From Bacillota bacterium (GTDB lineage: Bacteria; Bacillota; Negativicutes; Sporomusales; CTSoil-080), in assembly GCA_017889635.1 (NCBI GenBank), contig JAGGAC010000001.1, positions 1 through 64,000 on the forward strand: a stretch of DNA of 64,000 bases. The letters run 5' to 3'. The position numbers were made by a program, and so were the translations under genes. Under the pieces are notes generated by a model. It ran no database searches. It was not told the origin of the DNA and saw only the letters and a program-made list of their open reading frames with translations. Below, piece after piece: positions 45,799 through 55,304 of the stretch; the stretch's first letter is position 1, and each line of letters begins with the position of its first letter.

Positions 45799-46546
45799 CT
45801 AAAAGCCTGATCCAAGGAACACATACATACCTTTAAGCTTAATTGTTGTACCATCTGAATTTGACGTTTCACCGGCTGTAAGTTTCTCGCCTTTGTAGCC
45901 TAAAGTAAGGGTCATCGTTTTAGTAAGCTTGGTTCTCATGCCAATATTGTAATCAAGATAGTTTCCGTGTCTACCAATAGATAATGGTTTCTGCAAAAAA
46001 GTTTATTCCTTTGCTATTTAAGCTTTCCCAACCAAGTCCTAAACTGACAGAATCGCTTTTACATTCCTTATTTCGATTAAAATTTTGAGTTATATCTTGT
46101 ATCCCGGTATGGATTGAATTGTGATTGTAACTATAAATAATTGAAAATTTACCGCCGAAGGTGATTTTTTCATTCTTAATACCGAACTGGAAGTGTTTGA
46201 CATCCACGTCAGAAGTAATCTGATCTCCGGTCGAGTAATTTCTACTATCAAAATATAAAGGTTTGGTTAGAGTTGTGGTGTTATTAAAACCTGGATTCTC
46301 GTACTTTATAAAGTATTTGGGACCATTGTCGCCTTTAAAACCTAGTTTTAAATCTGCTATGTTTGCTTTGCCAAGCCCAAGATCATTTTTAAAATCTAAA
46401 TTCGTAGCTGATTTTACCTCGCCGCTTATATGCGGATTCCAATACTCTCCTTCAAGAGAAATTTCGCCGCTGGCTGCCGCTGTTCCAGTAAATAAGAAAA
46501 AACATACTATCCAAAGGAGGCTGTTAAACTGATATTTATGTAACAT
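45799..46546 (-). pseudogene. Outer-membrane beta-barrel gene with a frameshift
   Basis: Two frames belong together: 46546-45971 (signal peptide SLLWIVCFFLFTGTAAASG, then strands) and 45996-45799 (RHGNYLDYNIGMRTKLTKTM and a barrel-like end VFLGSGF). The switch falls within about 25 bases of ACTTTTTTGCAG near 46000. Together they give about 250 residues, close to the paralogue at 42470-43291. Either the gene is broken, or it is phase-variable at the T-run, or this is a sequencing error. Confidence 0.75.
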
Positions 46547-46630
46547 TATCTTACCTCTTTCGTAGTTAAAGGTTGAGTGTTTAATATATGTAAAGATGCG
46601 GCAGAACAGGTCGACACTGCTCTATTGCTA

Positions 46631-47227
46631 TTATTTCATTAAGCGTCGCATCGAATAGTTATAAGCTACAATCTGCCACATTATTAATCCGAGAATTACT
46701 GCTGAACTAGAAATCGGCAGGCCAGTGTAGGCTAAAAGGATTTCCTTTTGTACGGTTTCCTGTGCGGCATCTGATGGTAAACTTTCTAGCAATTTAAACT
46801 TCAAATCTAATGCAATAACTTTGGTTTTCCCATCAATAGCTTTATCTGGTGGGATACTATAAACAGAAACCTGAAAGCAAGAAAGACAAAAGAGAAAAAT
46901 CAAAATTGCCAGGGTGGTAAGCATTGATGTTTTAGCGGCCTTTCCGGTAAACATGACTTCACGCTCATCGCGTTCTTTTATAAAGGTGAGTCTGGTTAAT
47001 ACCTTTTCCCGGAATGATCCAGAAAACATTAAACGAGCGCATAAATAGATTGAAAGCAGCATCCATAATGCGAGCATAATCCCGGCAAAATTATATAAGG
47101 TTATTAGGTAGTCGCTGGTAGGTGGGAACGCTTGAAGATCATATGAATACGAAAAAATAGCCAGAAGAATAATTAGTGGCAAACCATATATAAAGAATTT
47201 TAATAAAGCTGAATCAATTTTTTTCAT
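46631..47227 (-). CDS. Membrane protein paired with an XRE regulator
   Basis: 198 residues with four membrane spans (about 10-28, 38-62, 98-118, 170-190) and a hydrophilic loop after span three. I do not recognise a named family with confidence. The 14-base overlap with the XRE gene upstream matches a common Firmicutes pair in which a small Xre repressor is translated together with a membrane protein. Function unknown. Confidence 0.75.
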   Translation of the reverse strand: MKKIDSALLKFFIYGLPLIILLAIFSYSYDLQAFPPTSDYLITLYNFAGIMLALWMLLSIYLCARLMFSGSFREKVLTRLTFIKERDEREVMFTGKAAKTSMLTTLAILIFLFCLSCFQVSVYSIPPDKAIDGKTKVIALDLKFKLLESLPSDAAQETVQKEILLAYTGLPISSSAVILGLIMWQIVAYNYSMRRLMK

Positions 47228-47456
47228 TTACATTTTCCTCCTCAACTGAAAAAATAGCATTAATATCCGTTTTAAAATAACGTGCAAGACGAAAAGCGAG
47301 TTCCAAAGATGGATTATATCCACCGCCTTCGATTGCTACAATAGTTGCACGTGTTACTCCTATTTCTTTTGCAAGCTGGTCTTGAGTTATTCTGTGTTCT
47401 GCCCGAATAACGTGCAAGCGATTGGAGATTTTTAGTTGCATTGTTGATTTAGTCAT
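47214..47456 (-). CDS. Small XRE-family regulator
   Basis: 80 residues, almost only a helix-turn-helix: HRITQDQLAKEIGVTRATIV and AIEGGGYNPSLELAFRLARY. It resembles the compact YozG/Cro-type regulators. The operator-like repeat in its own promoter suggests autorepression. It overlaps the membrane-protein gene. Confidence 0.92.
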   Translation of the reverse strand: MTKSTMQLKISNRLHVIRAEHRITQDQLAKEIGVTRATIVAIEGGGYNPSLELAFRLARYFKTDINAIFSVEEENVNEKN

Positions 47457-47480
47457 TCTACATCCCCATTCAAATACTAA

Positions 47481-47520
47481 TTTACACTAATAATGTAAAA
47501 TATATTTATCTTATTGTCAA
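47481..47520 (-). promoter_or_regulatory. Promoter and operator of the XRE/membrane-protein pair
   Basis: On the complement TTGACA (47520-47515) and TACATT (47497-47492) are 17 bases apart. TTTACACTAATAATGTAAA (47481-47499) is an inverted repeat lying on the -10 box. A further TTTTACAT half-site lies near 47526. Confidence 0.8.
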
Positions 47521-47564
47521 GTTTATTTTACATTGAGGCAAATGCTGCGGAATTGGCCTATAAC

Positions 47565-47611
47565 AAAAACGAGAAACGGCCTTGGTGTAAACAAGGCTGT
47601 TTCTCGTTTTT
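47565..47611. terminator. Terminator after the MCP gene
   Basis: 20-base arms beginning AAAAACGAGAAACGGCC (47565-47584 with 47592-47611), one mismatch; A and T ends on both sides. Confidence 0.88.
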
Positions 47612-47622
47612 ACTTATTTCAC

Positions 47623-49677
47623 TCAGAATTTGAATTTGGCTACAGCACTTTGTAGTTTTTCTGCCAAATTCGCCAGATGCTGACTGGAAGAAGCAATTTC
47701 CTCCATAGACGCTGACTGTTCTTCCGTCGCGGCGGCAATGGTCTGTGACTGAGTGGCTATATCTCTGCTTATTTGCTCTGTTTCTCGTATTTGCTCAAGG
47801 ACGTTCCGGCTGGTTGCTTCTAGTTGATTCAGACCATCGGCTGCTCCTTGTGCAATTTCTGCAACTTGCTGCACATGGCCATTAATATCTCCAAAGGCCT
47901 TTCCGGCTTGGTTGACAACTTCAGCTCCCCGTCTAACTTCTTGCGTGCCGTTAGCCATCGCCGAAACAGCCTCGTTCGTCTTTTCCTGGATATTAGTGAT
48001 AAGTCCTGTAATTTTCTTCGCGGCCTCTTGAGATTGCTCTGCCAGTCTACGCACTTCTTCTGCAACTACCGCAAATCCCCGACCTTGCTCACCAGCTCGC
48101 GCCGCTTCAATTGCGGCGTTAAGCGCCAAGAGGTTGGTCTGACTGGCAATGCCAGAAATTGTTTCGACAATCTGGCCAATCTCTTTAGAGCGTTCACCAA
48201 GCTCCGCTATAACTTGCGCCGAGGTATCCACAGTTTGCCGAATGTTGGTCATCTGGCTGATAGCAGTATTTACAGACTTATTGCCTTCATCAGCAGCGCT
48301 TACCGCTCTTTTAGCAATATCTACAACATCTCTTGTCTTTGCGGCTTCTTCTTGTGCCTCAGTCGTAATTTCTTCCACTAAAGTCAAAGCCTTGGTGACC
48401 GCGTTTACCTGTTGGTTGACACCATGTGCCGTGTCAGAAATAGAAGTAGCCACTTGATTTGCGGCTTGCGCTGACTGTTCGGCACTAGCAGTGAGTTGTT
48501 CCGAAGATGCAGCGATCTGTTCTGACGATCCACTAATCTGGCGCGTCAGGCTTTGCAAATTACCTACCATAGATTCAAAGGCTTTTGCTAAACGTCCCAA
48601 TTCATCTTGAGTTGTTACTTTAATTTCGCTTACACTAAGGTCACCGCTTGCGATACGGTGGGCTGCCATCTCCAGAATTCCCAAAGGCTTAGTAAGCCTA
48701 AATGCAAGTGAGAAAATCACAAAACCTGCAATTAATATACTCACGATCAGAATAATAATTGCGATACCTCTCAGCTTATACAACTCTGAGATATATTCAC
48801 TTATAGGCATATATGTAACAATGTACATATTCAATTTATCTGATTTAACATATGCTGCGATGCATTTTGCACCATCTAATGTAAAATAACCTATCCCAGT
48901 GTCGCTCTTCTTTAACTGATTATAAAATTCTTTATAATCTCCCTGTTCCTTACTAAAATCCAGTTTAAGAATCTTTTCTGGATCATTTGAAGATGCTACT
49001 AATCCAGATGAAGACAAAATTAGTGTATTCATCTTCATTTCAGAATTCTCTGAGACTATACTTTTTGTCAAAGTATTTAATTCTACTGGCAATGTGAAAA
49101 TTGCTAATACGCGGCCCGAAACATCATCAACTACTGGACAGGCTACTACCATATCGGGCAAACCGGAGATCGGCGAGGCAACTGGGTCAGCGATGTAAAC
49201 ATTGTGGTTACTGTCACTCATAATAGGATTAAACCAGGGTTCGTCACTATTTTTATGCCCCACTGATTTCCCGTCTATCCCGTCAATAAAAATTGAACCA
49301 TTATATGAAATAAAAATATTCTCATACAGTCCATTTGATTTTTTGAGTTTTTCAGATAAGTTATCGGCGATTCTTTTTGCTTTTAGGGCATCTACCTGTT
49401 GGGTTACGTTAAATTCTTTCAAAAAATCTATAATAAAAGCATCACTTGCATTAGTTTTAGCCACATCAGCTAACCCCTTAAATGCGAGTTCAACTTGATT
49501 TTTCTTCTCAACCGCGTTGCTCTTTAATGAATCAGTTACTCCTTTTTCTATCACACTAGCGGAATATTTGTTGACAAAAAACATACTTACTAGCATTGGC
49601 ACAATCATACATGCAATAGCAACCAAGAAAACCTTGGCAAATAAACTACGTATTACTCTGTTAATCATTTTCATCAT
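47623..49677 (-). CDS. Membrane methyl-accepting chemotaxis protein
   Basis: 684 residues. N-terminal span (about 14-33), a dCache-type periplasmic sensor (about 40-300), a second span ([20 protein letters not shown]), HAMP ([20 protein letters not shown]), then the signalling hairpin with [20 protein letters not shown] and [15 protein letters not shown]. It reports an external ligand to CheA/CheW. No che genes are near. The ligand is unknown. Confidence 0.95.
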   Translation of the reverse strand: MMKMINRVIRSLFAKVFLVAIACMIVPMLVSMFFVNKYSASVIEKGVTDSLKSNAVEKKNQVELAFKGLADVAKTNASDAFIIDFLKEFNVTQQVDALKAKRIADNLSEKLKKSNGLYENIFISYNGSIFIDGIDGKSVGHKNSDEPWFNPIMSDSNHNVYIADPVASPISGLPDMVVACPVVDDVSGRVLAIFTLPVELNTLTKSIVSENSEMKMNTLILSSSGLVASSNDPEKILKLDFSKEQGDYKEFYNQLKKSDTGIGYFTLDGAKCIAAYVKSDKLNMYIVTYMPISEYISELYKLRGIAIIILIVSILIAGFVIFSLAFRLTKPLGILEMAAHRIASGDLSVSEIKVTTQDELGRLAKAFESMVGNLQSLTRQISGSSEQIAASSEQLTASAEQSAQAANQVATSISDTAHGVNQQVNAVTKALTLVEEITTEAQEEAAKTRDVVDIAKRAVSAADEGNKSVNTAISQMTNIRQTVDTSAQVIAELGERSKEIGQIVETISGIASQTNLLALNAAIEAARAGEQGRGFAVVAEEVRRLAEQSQEAAKKITGLITNIQEKTNEAVSAMANGTQEVRRGAEVVNQAGKAFGDINGHVQQVAEIAQGAADGLNQLEATSRNVLEQIRETEQISRDIATQSQTIAAATEEQSASMEEIASSSQHLANLAEKLQSAVAKFKF

Positions 49678-50346
49678 CCCTTCTCATAGTTCATGAATAC
49701 TTACTATAAGCAGTAGATCACTCCTTTGGAATAATAGTGAAAATTCGACTATATTCACCAATTTATAAATTTTTTAGAAATTTCGACAATTAATGTAAAA
49801 GTCCTTCGCGAATTTTGTCGAGCTGACTCAAAAGGGAGGTAGACTATATGAAAAGGAGTTGAAGACGAATGTATGGGCGATGTAAATTTTATTTGGGGAA
49901 AGAAATGGTAGTTATCGATTACTACTAGTGGTTGTAATATGCGTAATACATAATATTTTAAGTGAATCAATAAAGAGGTCGGTAACCTGATTATTAGAGT
50001 AAAATAATAAAGTTTCCTAAATGCCAAGAATAGACTAGAATTACTCTTGGCATTTAGGAAACTTATTGTAAAAGGCGGAGGATTTCTTTTTAGTGAATTA
50101 AGTCTTTTTTCTACAAATCTTAATTGAAAGGTTACGTTGTCTTTAAAGGGTATGACCAAACTGCGTTCATCTAATTTACTTTGCTTGGAGGAATCGATTG
50201 AGTACAAGTTTGCTAAGAAAATATTCTGACAGATTTGTGGATTAAAGACAGATAATCTCAACTATGTTACAATGTATAAATATATTTTCATTAGTATTCT
50301 TTAGTTAATAGTTAGTATTCTGCTAGATAGTATTGGGGGTTAAATT
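49678..50346. other. Noncoding stretch with one long hairpin
   Basis: No supported gene; a 168-codon open frame on the complement has random-looking composition and no ribosome site. AAGTTTCCTAAATGCCAAGA (50010-50029) pairs perfectly with 50045-50064. A short ORF with an AAGGAG site (49869-49922, 17 codons) precedes it, which is too small to judge. Confidence 0.5.
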
Positions 50347-50982
50347 ATGAGTATAGATTTACACAGTCTATTGTTATTTGTAATGGCAGCATTTATTTTG
50401 GTAGTAATGCCTGGCCCAAATACCTTGTATGTGATTACACGCGGAATAACCCAGGGGAAGAAGGCAGCTATGATTTCAGCTTGCGGAGCAAGTTTGGGTG
50501 ATCTTTTGTATGCAATAGTTACTGCATTAGGCCTTGTTGTTATTCTCCAAACATCGGCAACGGCATACGGTATTGTTAAAATTTGCGGTGCTTTATATAT
50601 GCTATACACTGGGATTCAAACCATTCGAAAGAATGATAATATAGTCGACAGTATTGAGAAACAAGGGGATAAAACGAGCAGAGCTTTGTTTGTCAAGGGT
50701 TTTCTTACTGCAGCATTAAACCCTAAGACTGCAATATTCTTTGTGAGCTTTTTTCCCCAGTTTATAGATGCTAATAGTGATTTTGCAGCTATTACGATGC
50801 TTCTATACGGCATAATATTTTTTTTGTTAGGATTAATAGTACTTGTTACATATGCGCAAGCTTCAAGCATAGTTAGACAGTGGCTGATCGTCAAACAAGA
50901 GTTATATCAATATTTCCGATGGTTAACAGGATCTATATTTCTAGGAATAGGGATTAAGTTGATTGTGCCGGATCATAGATAA
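50347..50982 (+). CDS. LysE/RhtB-family amino-acid exporter
   Basis: 211 residues with about six spans. The family signature MPGPNTLYVITRGITQGKKA lies near residue 22, followed by GASLGDLLYAIVTALGL and LKGF-type FVKGFLTAALNPKTAIFFVS. It should export amino acids or related metabolites. The ATG at 50347 follows TTGGGGGTTAA. Monocistronic. Confidence 0.92.
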   Translation: MSIDLHSLLLFVMAAFILVVMPGPNTLYVITRGITQGKKAAMISACGASLGDLLYAIVTALGLVVILQTSATAYGIVKICGALYMLYTGIQTIRKNDNIVDSIEKQGDKTSRALFVKGFLTAALNPKTAIFFVSFFPQFIDANSDFAAITMLLYGIIFFLLGLIVLVTYAQASSIVRQWLIVKQELYQYFRWLTGSIFLGIGIKLIVPDHR

Positions 50983-51071
50983 GTATTCATAGTTAGCTGT
51001 TTCGCAGGGTTAAACTTTTAATGCTTCTTTGTCCGGAGTCAAATAAGCGATGGCGTTTCGGTGTTATTTGA

Positions 51072-51311
51072 TTAACAATTATAAAGTGGCATAACGCTAA
51101 TAATCTGTTGGCAGCGTATAAAAATTTGCTGGGTTCCTATTTGGAGTAATATGTGGTCATGTTCGACTTCTTGCAGTTCTCCGTGCAATGAATTGCGGGT
51201 TGTTTCAATAACTACCTCCATTCCTATAAAAGAAACTAGTCTTTTTAACCAATAAGGCTCTACCGGGGTAATCATTTCTGGTAATGGAAAATTAGGTTTC
51301 ATTGCAGACAT
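51072..51311 (-). CDS. DUF2642/YuzF-like small protein
   Basis: 79 residues. The core LKRLVSFIGMEVVIETTRN, SLHGELQEVEHDHILLQIG resembles the Sm-like beta fold of DUF2642 proteins found in spore-forming Firmicutes. The start has GGAGCGAG. A spore-related role is possible but unproven. Confidence 0.7.
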   Translation of the reverse strand: MSAMKPNFPLPEMITPVEPYWLKRLVSFIGMEVVIETTRNSLHGELQEVEHDHILLQIGTQQIFIRCQQIISVMPLYNC

Positions 51312-51446
51312 TTTTTCTCGCTCCTTTGTGCAACGCTCTTATATTACATAATATGTTAGAGCGTTGGTTCAGGTTCTGATGAGATTCATTATACAGAATG
51401 CTGTTCACAAGCTAATTGATAATAAAATAAAGACTGCAAAACAACT

Positions 51447-51482
51447 AACCACGGCTTAATCAAAAATGATTTTGCCGTGGTT
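51447..51482. terminator. Hairpin upstream of the phosphoesterase
   Basis: AACCACGGC/GCCGTGGTT (51447-51455 with 51474-51482) plus an inner AT-rich extension. Confidence 0.5.
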
Positions 51483-51588
51483 ATGTTTATGTATTAGTTT
51501 TGGAAGCATGATGTATTGAGCAGATTGGAGGCTACAATTAGAGAGGGCATTAATAGAATAGTATAGTGGATCTAAAAGAGGTGAGGTT

Positions 51589-52509
51589 TTGAATAGGCGT
51601 GAGCGTGTTGAAAATATAGGGATGTATAGAGGGGGCATGAGCCTAAATGAGGCACGGGAGCAGTGTTATTATCGGATAGTTGTGTTAGGTGATCCCCATT
51701 TGCCAACACGTGCATATCAGAAAGTTAACAAGATTATTGCAGCTAAGAATAAAGTGATAGAAGATATTAATACCTGGAAGGACGTAAATCAAATCGTTGT
51801 TGTGGGTGATATCACAGCTCGATTTGGCAATAAAATGGAATATTGCTATGCAAGGCAATATTTCGCACAGTTTAATAAACCTATTTCATTTATAGCTGGA
51901 AACCATGATTATATATACTTAGATTTTGTTTCTCCAGATGGGATGCTTATTACTGGCAATGCCGCGTCCCAAGATAAAAAACTCAAGCGATTTAAGGGAA
52001 CTTTTGGACCGCTGTATTATTGTCAGAAAGTCGGGCGATACCTACTCATATTTTTGTCCCCTGATATGCTTAATCCATACTATCTTACGCAGATATCAGA
52101 ACGACAATTAGGCTGGTTTAGAAACCTAGTGTTGAAAAGTTTTAGTGCCCCAACAATTGTTTTTTTTCATGCTCCATTGGCTGGAACTTTATTTCCTTAC
52201 AATAACAATATCAATATTCCTAATTATATTCCTCAACCCCAAAAATTTATTGAAGAAGTAATTAATTATAATTCACAAATATTTCTCTGGATTTCCGGAC
52301 ATACGCATACTTCAGCTGATAATCCGAGTTATATGTCAAATGTCAATGTTTTTAAAGGACGGGTTCTAAATATTCATAATGCTGACATGGATAGATCAGT
52401 GATTTGGACTAATTCTTTGTATTTATATTCTAATAGGGTAGTGGTAAAAACCTTTAATCATACAGACGACATATGGGAGACAGATTTAGAACGGGTAATT
52501 TATGTTTAA
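51589..52509 (+). CDS. Calcineurin-like metallophosphoesterase
   Basis: 306 residues from a TTG at 51589 (GAGGTGAGG upstream). The metal-binding series is complete: GDPHLPTRAY, VGDITARF, GNHDY, FHAPLAG and SGHTHTS. No signal peptide is seen, so it should act in the cytoplasm. The substrate (nucleotide, nucleic acid or phosphoprotein) cannot be predicted. It is next to small-ORF unit 2, which is transcribed against it. Confidence 0.88.
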   Translation: MNRRERVENIGMYRGGMSLNEAREQCYYRIVVLGDPHLPTRAYQKVNKIIAAKNKVIEDINTWKDVNQIVVVGDITARFGNKMEYCYARQYFAQFNKPISFIAGNHDYIYLDFVSPDGMLITGNAASQDKKLKRFKGTFGPLYYCQKVGRYLLIFLSPDMLNPYYLTQISERQLGWFRNLVLKSFSAPTIVFFHAPLAGTLFPYNNNINIPNYIPQPQKFIEEVINYNSQIFLWISGHTHTSADNPSYMSNVNVFKGRVLNIHNADMDRSVIWTNSLYLYSNRVVVKTFNHTDDIWETDLERVIYV

Positions 52510-52547
52510 GCACTTGGAAGCAACTTTTATAATAAGAGGTTAGTAAC

Positions 52548-52577
52548 GAAAAAATCTCTAGCTGAAAAGCTAGAGAT
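52548..52577 (-). terminator. Terminator of small ORF 2
   Basis: ATCTCTAGCT/AGCTAGAGAT (52554-52563 with 52568-52577), followed on the complement by TTTTTT. Confidence 0.85.
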
Positions 52578-52584
52578 CACCATA

Positions 52585-52683
52585 TTATTTGCAAGCTTTA
52601 TTTTGGCGTTCAAGTTCGGCATATGAGTGGAAACATAAAGGGGCGGGCGTATATTTTACAATAAGCTCAAATATCTTAGTCAT
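52585..52683 (-). CDS. 32-residue peptide, small-ORF family member 2
   Basis: ATG at 52683, 32 codons, TAA at 52585; AAGGAGGA upstream. It contains FELIVKYTP and YAELER, aligned without gaps to members 1 and 3. Several codon differences are silent (third positions of Tyr21 and Ala22), as expected if the peptide, not only the DNA, is conserved. It ends with KACK. It lies between a phosphoesterase gene and the FHA/kinase cluster, with its own promoter and terminator. Confidence 0.75.
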   Translation of the reverse strand: MTKIFELIVKYTPAPLCFHSYAELERQNKACK

Positions 52684-52713
52684 TTGTGAATCCTCCTTAC
52701 TCTTTATGGTTTA

Positions 52714-52850
52714 ATGATAACAAAGTAGTCCTAATATGTCAATAATTATTTTCCGTTAATATCAATAATCATTTATTCAAACTATTGCCAATAGTTAATA
52801 AAAGTTTACTATTTTAAAAATTATTGAAACAATTTAGAAAGGTCAAATGA
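52714..52850 (-). promoter_or_regulatory. Promoter and upstream palindrome of small ORF 2
   Basis: On the complement TTGACA (52742-52737), 17 bases, TATCAT (52719-52714). TTAACGGAAAATAATTA is directly upstream. AACTATTGCCAATAGTT (52780-52796) is a perfect palindrome with a single central base, about 38 bases beyond the -35 box, a position suiting an activator. Confidence 0.8.
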
Positions 52851-53105
52851 ATGCCTCGATGGAGGTAAAGAAAATAAAAGTTTAGTGTAGTTTGCCAGAG
52901 TATAATACTAAACTTTGTTAATTTTATCATAATTAGTTAATTAATAGCAGGCAAATTTTCAAGTTAAATCGAACATAACATAAATGGAATTTGCGATTTA
53001 TTAGAGTTAAATTAAATGATGGATAATAGGCAACGAGTAGAGCAGAGCTACTGTTGGGTGTTAGCTGATGGCCTTGGTGACTAATAACAAGGAAGGTGTT
53101 AAGGA
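52851..53105. other. Leader of the FHA/kinase cluster
   Basis: AT-rich noncoding DNA up to the AAGGAATG before 53106; no structured element recognised. Confidence 0.4.
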
Positions 53106-53594
53106 ATGAGGTTGAAATTACATGGAGTATCTGGGCCATATGCAGGAGAAACATTTGAGATAGGTGAGGAGCCTATTATAATTGGGCGCAATCCTAGTGC
53201 TGCTCATATAGTATTGCCGATAAATGCTTTAGCGGTTAGTGGGAAACATGTAGCGGTATGGCTTGATAAAAAGCGCAATGTATGTATGGTTGAAGATTTT
53301 TCAACTAATGGTACTTTTAAAGTTTCAGGTGAGAGAATTCCTAAAGACCAACCGATTGCCTTCTCTGAAGGAGAACGATTTTACTTAGGTAACGTAAATT
53401 GTGTTTTTGAAGTCCAAATCGAAGATTTATGGGCTACTATTGAAAAAGAGAAAGTTGTTCAGACCGTTGTTAAAGAGAGGCAAGATGAGTTCTACGATGG
53501 AATGAGCAATGCTTCCATTGTATCTTCAAGATATAGAGGTTTAACCGGACAGTTTAGACGATTTGTTGCACGTATTATTGATAGGTTTTTTTAG
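53106..53594 (+). CDS. FHA-domain protein
   Basis: 162 residues. The forkhead-associated fold is clear in the first ~100: IIIGRNPSAAHIVLP (phosphothreonine-binding Gly-Arg), VSGKHVAVW (Ser-x-x-His) and DFSTNGTFKV (Asn-Gly). The tail is basic and short. It should bind phosphothreonine peptides made by the kinase encoded downstream. First gene of a four-gene FHA-PP2C-FHA-kinase cluster. Confidence 0.93.
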   Translation: MRLKLHGVSGPYAGETFEIGEEPIIIGRNPSAAHIVLPINALAVSGKHVAVWLDKKRNVCMVEDFSTNGTFKVSGERIPKDQPIAFSEGERFYLGNVNCVFEVQIEDLWATIEKEKVVQTVVKERQDEFYDGMSNASIVSSRYRGLTGQFRRFVARIIDRFF

Positions 53595-53698
53595 GGTTAT
53601 CTAGAGGATTAATTTTTGTAATGATTTCGTACACGATTTAATGACTGAATGTTTTAGTAGAGAAAATATAATGGCTGCAGGAGAAAAGATGTGATCTG

Positions 53699-54646
53699 AT
53701 GCGAATAATTCCAGGCAACGCACAAAATATCGGAAAGAGAACTAGCCAGCAAGATTATTTTGGTTTCTCCGATGTAACCAACAAGGAATTTACAAAAAAA
53801 TATGGTGTATTAGCGGTTTTGTGTGATGGTATTGGTGGTATGGAGCTAGGTGAACAGGCAAGTCAATTAGCGGTTAAGACTATGTTGCGTGAGTTTCCCA
53901 TTCAAGACGCAAATGAGACTGTCTATGATGCACTAAGTCGCGCTTTAATGGATGCGAACACAGCTGTTGTTGATTTAGCAAATCAGCAAAAAAAGGAAAT
54001 AGGGACGACGTTGGTTGCCGCCCTAATTCACAATGACTATTTGTATTGGGTCTCGGTTGGCGATAGCAGAATCTATTTATATCGTGACGGTAAATTAAGC
54101 AGGCTTACCACAGATCATACATATGCAATGGAACTTAGAAAAGCGGTTCAAGCTGGGCGTATGACTGTAGCGGACGCCGAGTCGCATCCTGACCGGCATG
54201 CACTGGTTAGTTATGTGGGGTTAAGCGAACTGAGGTACATTGATAGGCCGATAGAGCCTATTCAACTTGTTGCTGGTGATAAAGTAGTACTTTGCAGTGA
54301 CGGACTTTATAACAGTATAAACGACGAGGAAATTGCTGCAACGCTAATGACAGGCAATGAGGAAAAACTCATGCAGCTGGCATTGTCTAAAGCGTTGCCT
54401 TATCAAGATAATATTACTATTGAAACACTTAGATGTATGGCTGATCCTACTGATAAAAGTGCTAAAATAATGCAAGCGGAAAAGAAAGTTGGCTGTGCAA
54501 GAATTATGTCTATGGTTTTATTGGGGATTGTCATAGCGCTTATTGCCGGTGCCGGACTTTTGACTTATAAAGGCTTAACTGTTCAAGGAGTTGAAGCGGA
54601 AGCGATCCTAAGTTTTATACAAAATTATGTAGGGAGTTTTTTCTAA
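53699..54646 (+). CDS. PP2C-type Ser/Thr protein phosphatase
   Basis: 315 residues. Catalytic motifs of the PPM family: RTSQQDYFG, LCDGIGGMELGE, GTTLVAALI, SVGDSRIYLYRDG, LCSDGLYN and QDNIT. Two metals should be bound by the Asp residues. Unlike typical Stp proteins it ends with a membrane span (MSMVLLGIVIALIAGAGLLT) and a short outer tail. Its stop codon and the start of the next gene share one base (TAATG). Confidence 0.95.
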   Translation: MRIIPGNAQNIGKRTSQQDYFGFSDVTNKEFTKKYGVLAVLCDGIGGMELGEQASQLAVKTMLREFPIQDANETVYDALSRALMDANTAVVDLANQQKKEIGTTLVAALIHNDYLYWVSVGDSRIYLYRDGKLSRLTTDHTYAMELRKAVQAGRMTVADAESHPDRHALVSYVGLSELRYIDRPIEPIQLVAGDKVVLCSDGLYNSINDEEIAATLMTGNEEKLMQLALSKALPYQDNITIETLRCMADPTDKSAKIMQAEKKVGCARIMSMVLLGIVIALIAGAGLLTYKGLTVQGVEAEAILSFIQNYVGSFF

Positions 54647-55224
54647 TGGAAAGATGCAGTGAAGGACATTTTTATGACAAGGAAAAGTATACTATGTGTC
54701 CGTTTTGCGGTGTAGGCGGTTTGGATATGCAAACTAAGCTTATGAAATCAAACAGCACTATAAGAATTCCCCCAACGGCTCCGGTGGGGGATTCTGATGG
54801 CGAACTTGATAGGAAAATTGCATCTGTCGGCCCTACCCATAGAGAACCGGGTGTGACTGTAAGTTTAGTTAGAGAGAGAATAGGGTTGGACCCTGTAGTT
54901 GGTTGGTTGGTTTGCATTGAAGGGACAGAAAAGGGACATGATTATCGAATTCACAGCGAAAAGAACTCAATAGGGCGTTCGTTTTCGATGGATATTTCTA
55001 TCGATGGTGACGAAACAATTTCGCGTGAAAACCATGCCTATATTGTTTATAATCCCAAAAATTCCACTTTTCGTGTGCAGGCAGGCGATAGACGGGGGTT
55101 GGTATATCTGAATGATGAAGTAGTTATGACATATGCCGAATTAAAACCATATGACATAATCGAAATCGGAAGGACGAAGCTGTCATTTATCCCATTCTGT
55201 GGCGAGCATTATAAATGGGCTTAA
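54646..55224 (+). CDS. Zinc-ribbon plus FHA-domain protein
   Basis: 192 residues. An N-terminal CxxG-H and CPFCG element (residues 4-21) looks like a half or atypical zinc ribbon. The FHA domain (about 85-180) has NSIGRSFSMDISI, ISRENHAYIVYNP and a C-terminal strand KLSFIPF. It should read phosphothreonine marks. Translation is coupled to the phosphatase. Confidence 0.9.
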   Translation: MERCSEGHFYDKEKYTMCPFCGVGGLDMQTKLMKSNSTIRIPPTAPVGDSDGELDRKIASVGPTHREPGVTVSLVRERIGLDPVVGWLVCIEGTEKGHDYRIHSEKNSIGRSFSMDISIDGDETISRENHAYIVYNPKNSTFRVQAGDRRGLVYLNDEVVMTYAELKPYDIIEIGRTKLSFIPFCGEHYKWA

Positions 55225-55304
55225 GAAAACGACACTTTCTAGTAGCTAATGGAACAGTTAGAGCGAACTTATATTTGATTTGAACACCAGGGGTGAAAAC
55301 ATTT

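Noticed and set aside
49755-50261. 168-codon open frame on the complement
   Set aside because: Low-complexity, random-looking composition, no ribosome site, and a long hairpin runs through it.
52548-52850. Small-peptide units as MITE-like transposable elements
   Set aside because: No terminal inverted repeats or target-site duplications are visible; conservation follows the transcription unit instead.
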